Shown in pieces: positions 16,156 to 22,104 of a stretch of 34,729 nt of DNA. A model generated the notes under the pieces. The model ran no database searches and was not told where the DNA came from. It saw nothing but the letters and a program-made list of their open reading frames with translations. A program made the position numbers and the translations under genes. How positions within the stretch are numbered: the first letter of the stretch is position 1; the number at the start of each line of letters is the position of its first letter. The DNA is from a virus, in IMG/VR virus record IMGVR_UViG_3300035158_000277, positions 1 through 34,729 of that record, one strand, 5' to 3'.

Positions 16156-16644
16156 CTATACATGTTAAAGATCGATCGCGTTTCCGGACCCGGTTCACCA
16201 TAGGGATATCGAATACAAGTATCTGCCGGCAGCCAAGTCTTACCTGTAAGAGAGTGGAGCTTACTGCAGGACGAATACCTGTAAGAGTCCGCTGCGGGAT
16301 CTCTCAGCGGGGCAATACCTGTAAACGTGGCCACGTCGAAAGGACCCGGATCCTCCAGGAGGAGTTTACCGGTAAGCTCCGCAGCGGGGGGATCCACAAT
16401 TTACGAATTCGCGGATTTGTAAATTCCGGTTCTCCGCTGCGGAATCCGTCCGGGAAGGAGACTTGTATCCGCTGGGCCCTCGGCATACCTGTAAGCCTCC
16501 GCGGCGGATCCCTCCGGAAAGCAAACATGTAAGGGACCCGGGTTCAAAACAGGTATTGGGCGGAATCCGGATCCCAAAAGCTATACATGTGAGAGATCGA
16601 TGCCGATACAGGTAAGTCTCCTGCAGGAGATCTCCCAGAGAGGA

Positions 16645-16678
16645 TCCTGCCGGCGACGTTCATACCTGTATCGGAGGA
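16645..16678 (+). repeat. 34-bp perfect direct repeat, copy 1
   Basis: The segment from TCCTGCCGGCG to TCGGAGGA, containing TACCTGTA (16663-16670), recurs without change at 34114-34147. It is the longest exact repeat noticed outside the contig ends and an internal gene duplication. The flanks differ. It shows that more than the 8-bp core is conserved in these two sites. Confidence 0.85.
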
Positions 16679-16775
16679 GCTGCTCGGCGGATACAGGTAA
16701 AGAGGATCCCCAGGAGATCCCCAAAGGACCATATTCCGGAAATCCGCTGTCTTGCATAGGATTAAGTCAAACGAA

Positions 16776-16802
16776 TACATGTATAGCTACGTATCATATT
16801 AT
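16776..16802 (+). promoter_or_regulatory. Promoter-like sequence: TACATGTA over the -35 position, TATTAT -10
   Basis: TACATGTA (16776-16783) is followed by TATTAT (16797-16802). With a 17-base spacer the -35 hexamer would be AATACA, sharing only ACA with TTGACA. The same design, with a 12-base instead of 13-base gap and shared TATTATAGG, occurs at 26244-26271. Such a weak -35 covered by a palindrome suggests a regulated promoter for the early operon that starts at 16846. Confidence 0.55.
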
Positions 16803-16845
16803 AGGAACAGTAAAGAGCAGACCCTTAACCGAAAGGAGCAGACCC

Positions 16846-17154
16846 ATGACCTTCCGGATCACAAAAGAAGAGTGGATCGCCAATCGCCGTCTTTCGACGG
16901 CGGACGTGATCGACCGGTTACCCGCGGAAGCGAAAGAACACGCCTACATCGTCGGAGCCTGGGTGTGGATTAACTTTCCGGATAAGCCGGAGGATGAGAT
17001 CCTGAATCAGATAAAGGATCTCGGATTCCGGTACAGCCGAAAGCGGAAAGCCTGGCAGCATCCTTGTGGAGTGTTCAGACCTGGAGCTCCATACGATCCC
17101 AGAGACAAGTATGGAGTGACCCCGATCGAGGAAAAGGAACTGGTCACAGCTTAG
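16846..17154 (+). CDS. Small conserved-looking protein, unknown function
   Basis: A 102-aa product starting at ATG 16846 after AAAGGAG. The middle reads VGAWVWINFPDKPEDEILNQI and then GFRYSRKRKAWQHPCG, which resembles small phage and plasmid-encoded domains in which a predicted helix is followed by GFRW..KRKAW. The function of that group is unknown to me. It is the first gene after the regulatory array and so a likely earliest transcript. No Cys cluster or membrane segment is present. Confidence 0.65.
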   Translation: MTFRITKEEWIANRRLSTADVIDRLPAEAKEHAYIVGAWVWINFPDKPEDEILNQIKDLGFRYSRKRKAWQHPCGVFRPGAPYDPRDKYGVTPIEEKELVTA

Positions 17155-17163
17155 AGATCCAAT

Positions 17164-17218
17164 CCCACCTTGAAAAGTCCGTAGGGACGAAACGCCGGAG
17201 AGATCCGGCGTCGATGGG
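17164..17218 (+). ncRNA. Hammerhead-ribozyme-like three-way junction
   Basis: In the 82-base gap between two genes the + strand can fold as follows. Stem I is CCCACC (17164-17169) with GATGGG (17213-17218), with one C/A mismatch. Junction TTGAAAA (17170-17176). Stem II is GTCC/GGAC with loop GTAG (17177-17188). Junction GAA (17189-17191). Stem III is ACGCCGGA/TCCGGCGT with a GAGA loop (17192-17211). A single C (17212) closes it. Junction lengths 7/3/1, G10.1-C11.1, G12A13A14, A15.1-U16.1 and C17 match the type I hammerhead. The core has U3 and A8 in place of C3 and G8, a paired change. Cleavage would fall after 17212. Activity is not proven. Confidence 0.45.
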
Positions 17219-17236
17219 CAAACACAGGGAGGAGAT

Positions 17237-17443
17237 ATGAAACCTATTTTTGAGCGTGACAAAAAGAAGGCCCTGGAGTTGGCAAAGCGACATAGTGGAA
17301 GCTTCGTTATCTTTTCAAAAGCACCCGGGGAATCAGGTCCACACTCTGACGATTGGGGTTACTGGATCGAAGAGGAGCCGGGAATGATCCGGACATGGGA
17401 AAAGATAATATACGATCCAGAGATCGGAGAAATCAAAGACTAA
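17237..17443 (+). CDS. Small hypothetical protein
   Basis: A 68-aa product with GGGAGGAG before its ATG, directly downstream of the hammerhead-like element. It begins MKPIFERDKKKALELAKRHSG, a basic helix, then has a Gly/Ser/Pro turn and acidic strands (DDWGYWIEEEPGMIRTWEKI). No family is recognised. It would be on the 3' product if the ribozyme-like element cuts. Confidence 0.55.
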   Translation: MKPIFERDKKKALELAKRHSGSFVIFSKAPGESGPHSDDWGYWIEEEPGMIRTWEKIIYDPEIGEIKD

Positions 17444-17468
17444 CCGATAACCTTAACAGGGAGGAACA

Positions 17469-17783
17469 ATGGGTACAAGGTTTGAGACAAGAGGGCAAGA
17501 AACCAAAGCCGTCAAGGAAGCTCTTCAGAAAGCCGGCATAAATGCCAGGGTGACCCACGGAAAAGGAACGGCTTGGGGATGGTTACAAATTAACATCGGA
17601 GCCGGCCAGGACTTCGGAGAGCATGAGAAAGGGGATCGACACACTCTTTGCCGGTCGGATTGTCCCAGGTGCGTAGGGATCCGGAGTATGAGGTCCCACA
17701 CTTTCACGTCAGGGAATGGCGAGAAGTCGGAGAGGAGATCCGGGCTGGCGGGACCTACTAAAAAAAAGCAATTTTTCTCTTGA
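17469..17783 (+). CDS. Small hypothetical protein, C-terminal half possibly out of frame
   Basis: The 104-aa frame starts well (GGGAGGAAC before ATG) with RFETRGQETKAVKEALQKAG and ARVTHGKGTAWGWLQINIG, a pattern seen in small phage and plasmid proteins (possibly LPD29-like). After about residue 55 it becomes Arg/Ser-rich and runs into a promoter. Over 17669-17760 the frame shifted by -1 gives a much more protein-like end, VRRDPEYEVPHFHVREW, closing at TAA 17758-17760. A small indel, a frameshift, or a second tiny gene would explain this. No classical slippery heptamer was seen. Confidence 0.5.
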   Translation: MGTRFETRGQETKAVKEALQKAGINARVTHGKGTAWGWLQINIGAGQDFGEHEKGDRHTLCRSDCPRCVGIRSMRSHTFTSGNGEKSERRSGLAGPTKKKQFFS

Positions 17784-17808
17784 CAAGTATAGAAACCTGT
17801 ATTATCAT
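17780..17808 (+). promoter_or_regulatory. Sigma70-type promoter with AACCTGTA in the spacer
   Basis: TTGACA (17780-17785), a 17-base spacer and TATCAT (17803-17808) form a strong promoter. The -35 overlaps GACAAGTA (17782-17789) and the spacer holds AACCTGTA (17794-17801), both one base off TACNNGTA. A protein bound to either would block RNA polymerase, which supports the idea that the motif is an operator. It should drive the zinc-ribbon and RecT genes. Confidence 0.75.
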
Positions 17809-17840
17809 AGAATCCGGCGGACTCAAAAGGAGCGGACCCA

Positions 17841-18011
17841 ATGGAAGTCCTCAAAGATGAAACCGGAAACGGATTAGATTTGGATCCCTGCAAAAGATGT
17901 AAGGCGAACGGTGAAGGGGAAAAGGTCTGTCCCTGTGAAATTCACAGCGGGGAGATCCACCGGATCGGACATCGGATCGTCCGGTTCGCCTGTGAAGAAA
18001 AGCCGAGTTAG
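17841..18011 (+). CDS. Tiny zinc-ribbon-like protein (56 aa)
   Basis: A 56-aa frame from ATG 17841, with AAAGGAG placed eight bases upstream, ends at TAG 18009. Residues 17-34 read PCKRCKANGEGEKVCPCE, two Cys pairs (CxxC and CxC) like a small zinc knuckle, followed by basic IHRIGHRIVRFAC. Such proteins often bind nucleic acid or act as phage regulators. It is the first gene after the sigma70 promoter at 17780. Confidence 0.6.
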   Translation: MEVLKDETGNGLDLDPCKRCKANGEGEKVCPCEIHSGEIHRIGHRIVRFACEEKPS

Positions 18012-18033
18012 TAGGGAGGGGAGAAACAGACAA

Positions 18034-18120
18034 ATGATTAGGATGGTTCTCTTAAACCGGAGGTCCCCAGCCTCCGGACGCGGGTCTGCTCGGAGGACCG
18101 TCCTTCTTGTTTGTATATAA
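18034..18120 (+). CDS. Possible leader ORF over alternative hairpins
   Basis: ATG 18034 follows GGGAGGGGAG and opens a 28-codon frame (MIRMVLLNRRSPASGRGS...) that spans two hairpins and ends at TAA 18118-18120. The peptide is Arg-rich and not protein-like. It may be a translated leader controlling the downstream genes, or a chance frame. Confidence 0.3.
   Translation: MIRMVLLNRRSPASGRGSARRTVLLVCI
18057..18110 (+). terminator. Terminator-like hairpin with a competing upstream hairpin
   Basis: CCGGAGG (18057-18063) pairs with CCTCCGG (18071-18077). Overlapping it by two bases, GGAC plus GGTC (18076-18086, three-base bulge) pair with GACCGTCC (18096-18103), followed by the T-rich TTCTTGT. Mutually exclusive stems ending in a T-tract, inside a small leader ORF, are the layout of an attenuator. 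A TATAAT follows at 18116-18121 without a -35. Confidence 0.45.
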
Positions 18121-18142
18121 TCCGGAAAGGTGGTGATGCTTA

Positions 18143-18334
18143 TTGTCGGAGTTCAGAGTCAAACTGGATCTTGTCTCCGTAGATCCCGATCCGGCACAGG
18201 TGGCTCTTAAGCTGAAGAGTAGGGCGAAGGGAAATCCCAAACTCAAAAAGGCTTTTGCGGCTGTCGAGTTGGCAATCGGGACAAACGACTTCAGCGGCTT
18301 TTCTGTCAAGGTGGTCAACGGAAAGAAGAAGTAG
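18143..18334 (+). CDS. Small hypothetical protein upstream of recT, in the same frame
   Basis: A 63-aa product from TTG 18143, preceded by AAAGGTGGTGA. It is basic and helical (VALKLKSRAKGNPKLKKAFAAVELAI). It ends in TAG (18332-18334), and the same frame then stays open for 43 codons into the RecT start at 18464. It may be an accessory to the annealing protein. Readthrough of the TAG would fuse the two. No family is recognised. Confidence 0.55.
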   Translation: MSEFRVKLDLVSVDPDPAQVALKLKSRAKGNPKLKKAFAAVELAIGTNDFSGFSVKVVNGKKK

Positions 18335-18463
18335 GAGGAGGCGGATCCAAAGAAGGGAAGCGGGATCCAAGCCGAAGTTAAGGATCCCGCCGAAGGGAAG
18401 AAACAGCACAAAAGCCAATATAGATGGGCTCTGGAGCCTGTCAAGGAAAAAAGGAAAAAAGTT

Positions 18464-19648
18464 ATGAAGACAGCCAAAGAAGAACCGAGAGCAGCACCGG
18501 CGGCCAAAAGATCAGGTGGAATGAGTCCCGCGGAGGTTATAGACTTCATTCAGAAAAAGCTACCAGGAGAAGTCCGGGAGGCATTGGTCCGCAGACTTAT
18601 GATGGACCATATAGAACCACTTAGACAAAAGCTGGAGACAGCCCTGGATCACCTGGATCCAGAGAGTCCGATAGTAGGCGGAGCACCATTGCCGACGATC
18701 GCTCAGATCATGGATTGGTTTTATCCTGGCTGTCCGGAGAGCGTGGCCTTTCTCTTTATCCGCACATGTCAGACTTATGGCCTTAGTCCATACCGGCGAC
18801 AGATCAAACTAATAGCCAAGAGAAAGAACATAGCAGAACGTGGACAGCCAAAAGAGTACGTACAGACCTGGCCAATGGTGATCGACTATCGAGTTTATAT
18901 CTCTTACGCCAAGAAGGATCCGAGATACGATTACTTCAAAGCGGAGTTGATATATCCAGGTAACGACAAAACCAAAAAGCCAACTGGAGCCTGGATTAAG
19001 ATCTACATGAAGGGAAAGACGGAGCCCTTCTATTGGGAAGTGGACGCGAAAGAAGTAGAGCAGCAGGGCGATATGTGGAAAGAGGGGTCGAGCGGAGGGA
19101 TGCGGAAGCACATGCTTCTTAAGACCGTTATCAAACAGGGACATGAGCTTTTCACTCCGGAACACTTGGCCGGCTTAAGTTCGGTCGATAGCGGAGTGTT
19201 GGACATGGCCGGCAGATCCGCGGACGAAGTCGATCAAATCCTGGATCCACCGCCACAAAAGCGGGTAGCTCCTCCGGTAAACGCAGAGTTTTTTGATGGT
19301 CAGCCGGGCGGATCGAAAGAGGAGCCCACGAAACCCGAAGAAGCTACGGAGCCAGCGGAGGAGACGGAGGTTACGAGATCTCTAAAGCAACGGATAAAAG
19401 ATCTGGTCGAAGCATCTGAGATCTCATCGGAGCAGTATCGGGGTTTAAGAGAGACGGCAAGTAAGGCCGTGCAGGAAGATCCAGACAAGGCGACCCTTCT
19501 TAAATGGATTGGCCAACTGGAGAGAGCGGTCAATTATCAGAGAGAACAAAAAGCAAAGACGGATTCGGATTCAGCAAGCGATCACCCCCGGGATTCGGAT
19601 CCGAAGCAGAGCGGTGAGACGGTCGGTGAGGGAGACTTACCGTTCTGA
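18464..19648 (+). CDS. recT: RecT/Bet-family single-strand annealing protein with SSB-like C-terminal tip
   Basis: The 394-aa protein has the RecT/Bet core at about residues 75-255: FIRTCQTYGLSPYRRQIKLIA, then MVIDYRVYISYAKKDPRY, and MRKHMLLKTVIKQGHELF..EHLAGL, matching the family's substrate-binding blocks. It anneals complementary DNA strands in recombination-dependent replication. No partner exonuclease of the RecE or Exo type was recognised. From about residue 265 the chain becomes acidic, Ser/Glu/Asp-rich and unstructured, and ends GEGDLPF, resembling the D-D-I-P-F tip by which SSB recruits repair and replication proteins. The phage has no separate SSB, so this tail may supply that docking function. 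Start ATG 18464 follows AAGGAAAAAAG. Confidence 0.85.
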   Translation: MKTAKEEPRAAPAAKRSGGMSPAEVIDFIQKKLPGEVREALVRRLMMDHIEPLRQKLETALDHLDPESPIVGGAPLPTIAQIMDWFYPGCPESVAFLFIRTCQTYGLSPYRRQIKLIAKRKNIAERGQPKEYVQTWPMVIDYRVYISYAKKDPRYDYFKAELIYPGNDKTKKPTGAWIKIYMKGKTEPFYWEVDAKEVEQQGDMWKEGSSGGMRKHMLLKTVIKQGHELFTPEHLAGLSSVDSGVLDMAGRSADEVDQILDPPPQKRVAPPVNAEFFDGQPGGSKEEPTKPEEATEPAEETEVTRSLKQRIKDLVEASEISSEQYRGLRETASKAVQEDPDKATLLKWIGQLERAVNYQREQKAKTDSDSASDHPRDSDPKQSGETVGEGDLPF

Positions 19649-19683
19649 TCCTCCCTCAACACTCCCTCAACTTTGCGACAGGT

Positions 19684-19713
19684 CCGGTCCCAGATCTGCC
19701 CACCTGGGACCGG
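19684..19713 (+). promoter_or_regulatory. Leader hairpin
   Basis: CCGGTCCCAG (19684-19693) pairs perfectly with CTGGGACCGG (19704-19713), loop of ten bases, ahead of the ribosome site of the 19738 gene. The stem sequence is close to that of the hairpin at 22699-22738. No T-tract follows. Confidence 0.55.
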
Positions 19714-19737
19714 GCTCAAAATGGGAAGGAGCAGAGG

Positions 19738-19971
19738 ATGTTAACCTTTAGTGGATTTGTCGGATACCCAGGAGCGGCGTTTGTCCTGGTGGATCTTGTG
19801 GTAGAAGGGATCCATTTCGGAGAGGCTATCCTTCCGAGACAAGTATGGGAAAATCTGAAGTTGTTGAATCGACCGGTGGTTCGGTTGCCGGAATCAATGA
19901 TCGAAGTAAAGGAGAGGGGAGGGTATGAGAAAAGCGTCAAGCTGGATCCGGAAACGCCGGCGGTTAATTGA
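19738..19971 (+). CDS. Small hypothetical protein
   Basis: A 77-aa product with GGAAGGAGCAGAGG before ATG. It has a hydrophobic start (MLTFSGFVGYPGAAFVLVDLVVEGI) and a polar remainder (EAILPRQVWENLKLLNRP). It overlaps the next gene by 47 bases in another frame. No family is recognised; the hydrophobic part is too weak to call a membrane helix. Confidence 0.5.
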   Translation: MLTFSGFVGYPGAAFVLVDLVVEGIHFGEAILPRQVWENLKLLNRPVVRLPESMIEVKERGGYEKSVKLDPETPAVN

Positions 19972-20122
19972 GGAAGCGAAGAAGGGGAATCTGGAGGCAC
20001 AGAGGTATTGTCACTTTCAGCTACAGATCAATGTTCTGCACAACGGAGAGAGGGAGATCGATCTGGAGACTAAATTCAAAGAGGAGAACGGAACTTTATG
20101 GAGACTCGAAAATCGGACCTAA
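19925..20122 (+). CDS. Small hypothetical basic protein
   Basis: A 65-aa product whose ATG follows GAGAGGGGAGGG. It begins MRKASSWIRKRRRLIEEAKKGN, strongly basic and helical, with a more acidic end (EREIDLETKFKEENGTLW). It overlaps both neighbours in different frames. Unknown function. Confidence 0.5.
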   Translation: MRKASSWIRKRRRLIEEAKKGNLEAQRYCHFQLQINVLHNGEREIDLETKFKEENGTLWRLENRT

Positions 20123-20307
20123 AAGGGGAGATCAAATTTGACGGGGTGGTGGGAAAAGCCAATCTACGGGACTATCAGAATGGAAGGGATCTAAGCTTAA
20201 TCGTCTGGAGTGACTTTGGATCGGCGACGGTTTTTGATGTGGTGGAGGTCCAGGTGAGACTCCGGATAAAGCCGACGGAACCAAGCGGGGAGACAAAGAG
20301 GAAATGA
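20098..20307 (+). CDS. Small hypothetical protein
   Basis: A 69-aa product starting at ATG 20098, with GAGGAG about twelve bases upstream, and ending at TGA overlapping the next ATG. Strand-like segments (LSLIVWSDFGSATVFDVVEVQVRLRI) suggest a small beta fold. Unknown function. Confidence 0.5.
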   Translation: METRKSDLKGEIKFDGVVGKANLRDYQNGRDLSLIVWSDFGSATVFDVVEVQVRLRIKPTEPSGETKRK

Positions 20308-20579
20308 ATAAATCGAAATCTTTAGAGAGGACGGCCCGATCATACATTCAGCAGTTGATCGAAGCCTGGAGCAAAAAGCTGGAGAGTCTGTGTACGCAAG
20401 AGGAAGGCGGTCTTGTTTTGATGTGCCGGATCATGGAGAAAAATCCGGATCTCAAATTCTCCCCAGCGGAGACACAGAAGGCCCAAGATCTGATGAAGGA
20501 CTGGACGCTGAGATTCCGGAGGCAATCGCGTCAAATGAGATCGGAGTTGCACAGGGTTATTTTGCCAATGATAAAGTAG
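20304..20579 (+). CDS. Small helical hypothetical protein
   Basis: A 91-aa product coupled to the previous gene by ATGA. It is almost wholly helical and basic (SYIQQLIEAWSKKLESLCT, MKDWTLRFRRQSRQMRSELHRV). It sits between recT and rusA and may be a recombination accessory, but no motif supports that. Confidence 0.5.
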   Translation: MNKSKSLERTARSYIQQLIEAWSKKLESLCTQEEGGLVLMCRIMEKNPDLKFSPAETQKAQDLMKDWTLRFRRQSRQMRSELHRVILPMIK

Positions 20580-20587
20580 GGGAAACC

Positions 20588-20818
20588 ATGCCAGTAGAAC
20601 ACAAGATCCCAGATTACCAGGTTAAGGCTTTCCCTGGTAACAAGAGCTTTACAGTCCGGCGAATAGAAGTGGAGAAAGCGGAGGGATTGGTCGAGGACGT
20701 AGTTAGGGTAAAGCTCTGGAGCCGGACCAAAGGAAAGGATCCTCCGTTCTATCTGATGGGCAAAAGAGAAAACGTCCGAAATATGGTCCACAATCTGCTC
20801 GTGCTGCTTAACCTGTAA
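20588..20818 (+). CDS. Small hypothetical protein
   Basis: A 76-aa product from ATG 20588 with AGGGGAAA before it. Its last codons AAC CTG TAA form the AACCTGTAA version of the palindrome, so coding and site overlap. It is beta-like in the middle (AFPGNKSFTVRRIEVEKAEG) and helical at the end. Unknown function. Confidence 0.5.
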   Translation: MPVEHKIPDYQVKAFPGNKSFTVRRIEVEKAEGLVEDVVRVKLWSRTKGKDPPFYLMGKRENVRNMVHNLLVLLNL

Positions 20819-20852
20819 GTGACCCGGGCGCATTACTTGTAAAGGTGGATCT

Positions 20853-21266
20853 GTGACTGAAAGACGAATTAAGTTTGAGATCTCCGCTCGTCTCCCATCA
20901 TATCACGAATTAACCGGAGGAAGAAACTGGAAGATTCGGACAGCCATTAAGAGAGAATTTATGACTACCTTTTTTTATGGTATCAAAGAGGGGATCCAAT
21001 CAGCCAGCTTTCGTGCTCCCAGGAATCCAGCCTACTTTCAAAGCCGGGTCCTGGTGCATCTGAAAATCTTCGGCAGATGGCGCGGACCTCCAGACAGAGA
21101 TAATTATATTCAGTCAGCCGGCAAGCTCATTGTGGACCAACTGTTCGACACAAGAACCCGCAGGGCAGCGGTTCGCCTTTTGCTCGATGATAGATTCGTA
21201 GAATGGGGAACGGTGGAATTCGAGCAAGGAGATCCGAAGGTTGAGGTAATCCTTCAGGAGATTTGA
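20853..21266 (+). CDS. rusA: RusA-family Holliday junction resolvase
   Basis: The 137-aa product starts at GTG 20853 after AAAGGTGG and TACTTGTA (20834-20841). It carries the RusA pattern: PPDRDNYIQSAGKLIVDQLF at about 77-97 (the DxDN..K..D catalytic block, here with Asp80, Asp82 and Asp94 as acidic residues) and LLLDDRFVEWGTVEFEQGDP near 110-130. RusA cuts four-way DNA junctions symmetrically. Length is slightly above the usual 120. It would resolve intermediates made by the RecT protein before packaging. Confidence 0.85.
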   Translation: MTERRIKFEISARLPSYHELTGGRNWKIRTAIKREFMTTFFYGIKEGIQSASFRAPRNPAYFQSRVLVHLKIFGRWRGPPDRDNYIQSAGKLIVDQLFDTRTRRAAVRLLLDDRFVEWGTVEFEQGDPKVEVILQEI

Positions 21267-21279
21267 AAGAGAGGGAGAC

Positions 21280-21483
21280 ATGGGAAGGAAAAGGTCGAGA
21301 TTCAATCCAAGTAAGTGCCCGATCTGTGGATGCAAACAAGCGAGAGCCGTAGCGGTGGCCACGTTGACCCGGCTACAAAAGGTAGAGCAGATACTTTACG
21401 CATGTGCGAGGCCCGGCTGTCCTCAGAAATATTGGTATATTCCCAGAGCTCTGAAGAATAAGATCATTCTGGCGGAGCGATGA
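21280..21483 (+). CDS. Zinc-ribbon protein, Ogr/Delta-like
   Basis: A 67-aa basic product. CPICGC at about residue 13 is followed 25 residues later by CARPGC, giving C-x2-C-x25-C-x4-C. This spacing resembles Ogr/Delta zinc-finger proteins of P2-type phages (C-x2-C, about 22-24 residues, C-x4-C), which activate late promoters by contacting RNA polymerase. If the likeness is real, this is a candidate for the protein that reads the dispersed regulatory sites, but the P2 site (TGT-N12-ACA) is not the motif seen here. The next gene starts by an ATGA overlap. Confidence 0.55.
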   Translation: MGRKRSRFNPSKCPICGCKQARAVAVATLTRLQKVEQILYACARPGCPQKYWYIPRALKNKIILAER

Positions 21484-21680
21484 AATTTATTCTACACAAA
21501 GCACTCCGGAACTATCGGGTCCCGGCTCTGGATCCAAAGCGAAAGCCCTTCACTATCCGGAAGGGACAGGAATTACTCAAGATTGAATTCGAGCCAGGAG
21601 AGATACACATGCACAGAGGGAAACCACATCTGGACCTCTGGGGAGAGAAGCTGGAGAGATTGAGGAAGATCCTAACATGA
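21480..21680 (+). CDS. Small hypothetical protein
   Basis: A 66-aa product coupled to the zinc-ribbon gene (ATGA). It reads RNYRVPALDPKRKPFTIRKGQELLKIEFEPGEI, a likely small beta barrel, then HMHRGKPHLDLWGEKLERL. Unknown function. Confidence 0.5.
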   Translation: MKFILHKALRNYRVPALDPKRKPFTIRKGQELLKIEFEPGEIHMHRGKPHLDLWGEKLERLRKILT

Positions 21681-21689
21681 GGAGCATCT

Positions 21690-22028
21690 ATGCAGAAAAT
21701 GGAGGTTGTGATTTTTGATTTGGAAAGAGACGGACAGATCCATCCGAGATTAAGATTTACGGAGGAAGTCCTGGAGGATCTGGTGAGCAAATTCAAAGAG
21801 ACAACTGATCGGATTGGAGCTTTTCTTCTAAGTAGACAGTTCGATTTGAGTAAACCCATTGGAAGAGTGATAGAGATAAGGCGAGAGGGAAATAAACTTC
21901 TGGCAAAGATCGAATCGACTGAAGATGTTTTCAAAAGAGGGAGATTCGCAATCGGGGTTCTAACGGAACAGGATAAAGAAAAGGGGACAATCCTGGGATG
22001 GCATAGTATATCATGGATAGCTCGATAG
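21690..22028 (+). CDS. Hypothetical protein of about 112 aa
   Basis: The ATG follows GAGGAG. The chain has a beta-helix-beta pattern (EVVIFDLERDGQIHPRLRFTEEVLEDLV, GRVIEIRREGNKLLAKI, GTILGWHSISWI), well conserved in feel, but no family is recognised. Two TACNNGTA-family sites follow its stop. Confidence 0.5.
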   Translation: MQKMEVVIFDLERDGQIHPRLRFTEEVLEDLVSKFKETTDRIGAFLLSRQFDLSKPIGRVIEIRREGNKLLAKIESTEDVFKRGRFAIGVLTEQDKEKGTILGWHSISWIAR

Positions 22029-22104
22029 AAGCAAATGGAGGACCCACGATACACGTATCAAAACATGTAACACCTGGTGGATTCTGAGGGGAAGAAACGG
22101 AATC

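Larger units (their letters stand above)
16061..16783. repeat. Array of TACNNGTA palindromes (about 12 exact, 7 near copies)
   Basis: Exact copies start at 16061, 16131, 16214, 16241, 16276, 16316, 16367, 16486, 16607, 16663, 16692 and 16776. Near copies with one or two changed bases start at 16086, 16104, 16159, 16460, 16524, 16548 and 16584. The commonest form is TACCTGTAA; others are TACATGTA, TACTTGTA, TACAGGTA, TACAAGTA and TACCGGTA. Spacing is irregular (about 23-84 bases). Chance predicts about 0.2 exact copies in 730 bases. Between sites lie GATC-containing palindromes and short GC-rich inverted repeats. The 8-bp dyad with free central bases is what a small dimeric DNA-binding protein would recognise. 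No known phage operator was matched. Confidence 0.85.
15590..16845. other. 1.25-kb non-coding regulatory/replication hub
   Basis: No ORF here has a ribosome site together with ordinary phage codon usage; the open frames at 15877, 16134 and 16600 run through repeats. The region is built of the stop-codon inverted repeat (15570-15605), about 200 bases of pyrimidine-rich + strand without recognisable content (15606-15810), a DnaA-box-like cluster with an AT-rich tract (15814-15960), an intrinsic terminator (15996-16025), the palindrome array (16061-16783) and a promoter-like sequence (16776-16802). It separates the late genes from the early-type operon. Confidence 0.75.

Noticed and set aside
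16134-16532. 132-aa open frame inside the palindrome array (and neighbours at 15877 and 16600)
   Set aside because: No ribosome site, runs through many repeat copies, composition of Arg/Gly/Thr unlike the phage's proteins; the 16600 frame contains the real 16846 start.
16061-16783. CRISPR array
   Set aside because: The repeat unit is only an 8-bp palindrome at irregular spacing, no spacers of fixed length, no cas genes.
21512-22054. 180-aa minus-strand open frame
   Set aside because: Antisense shadow of two coherent + strand genes (21480 and 21690).
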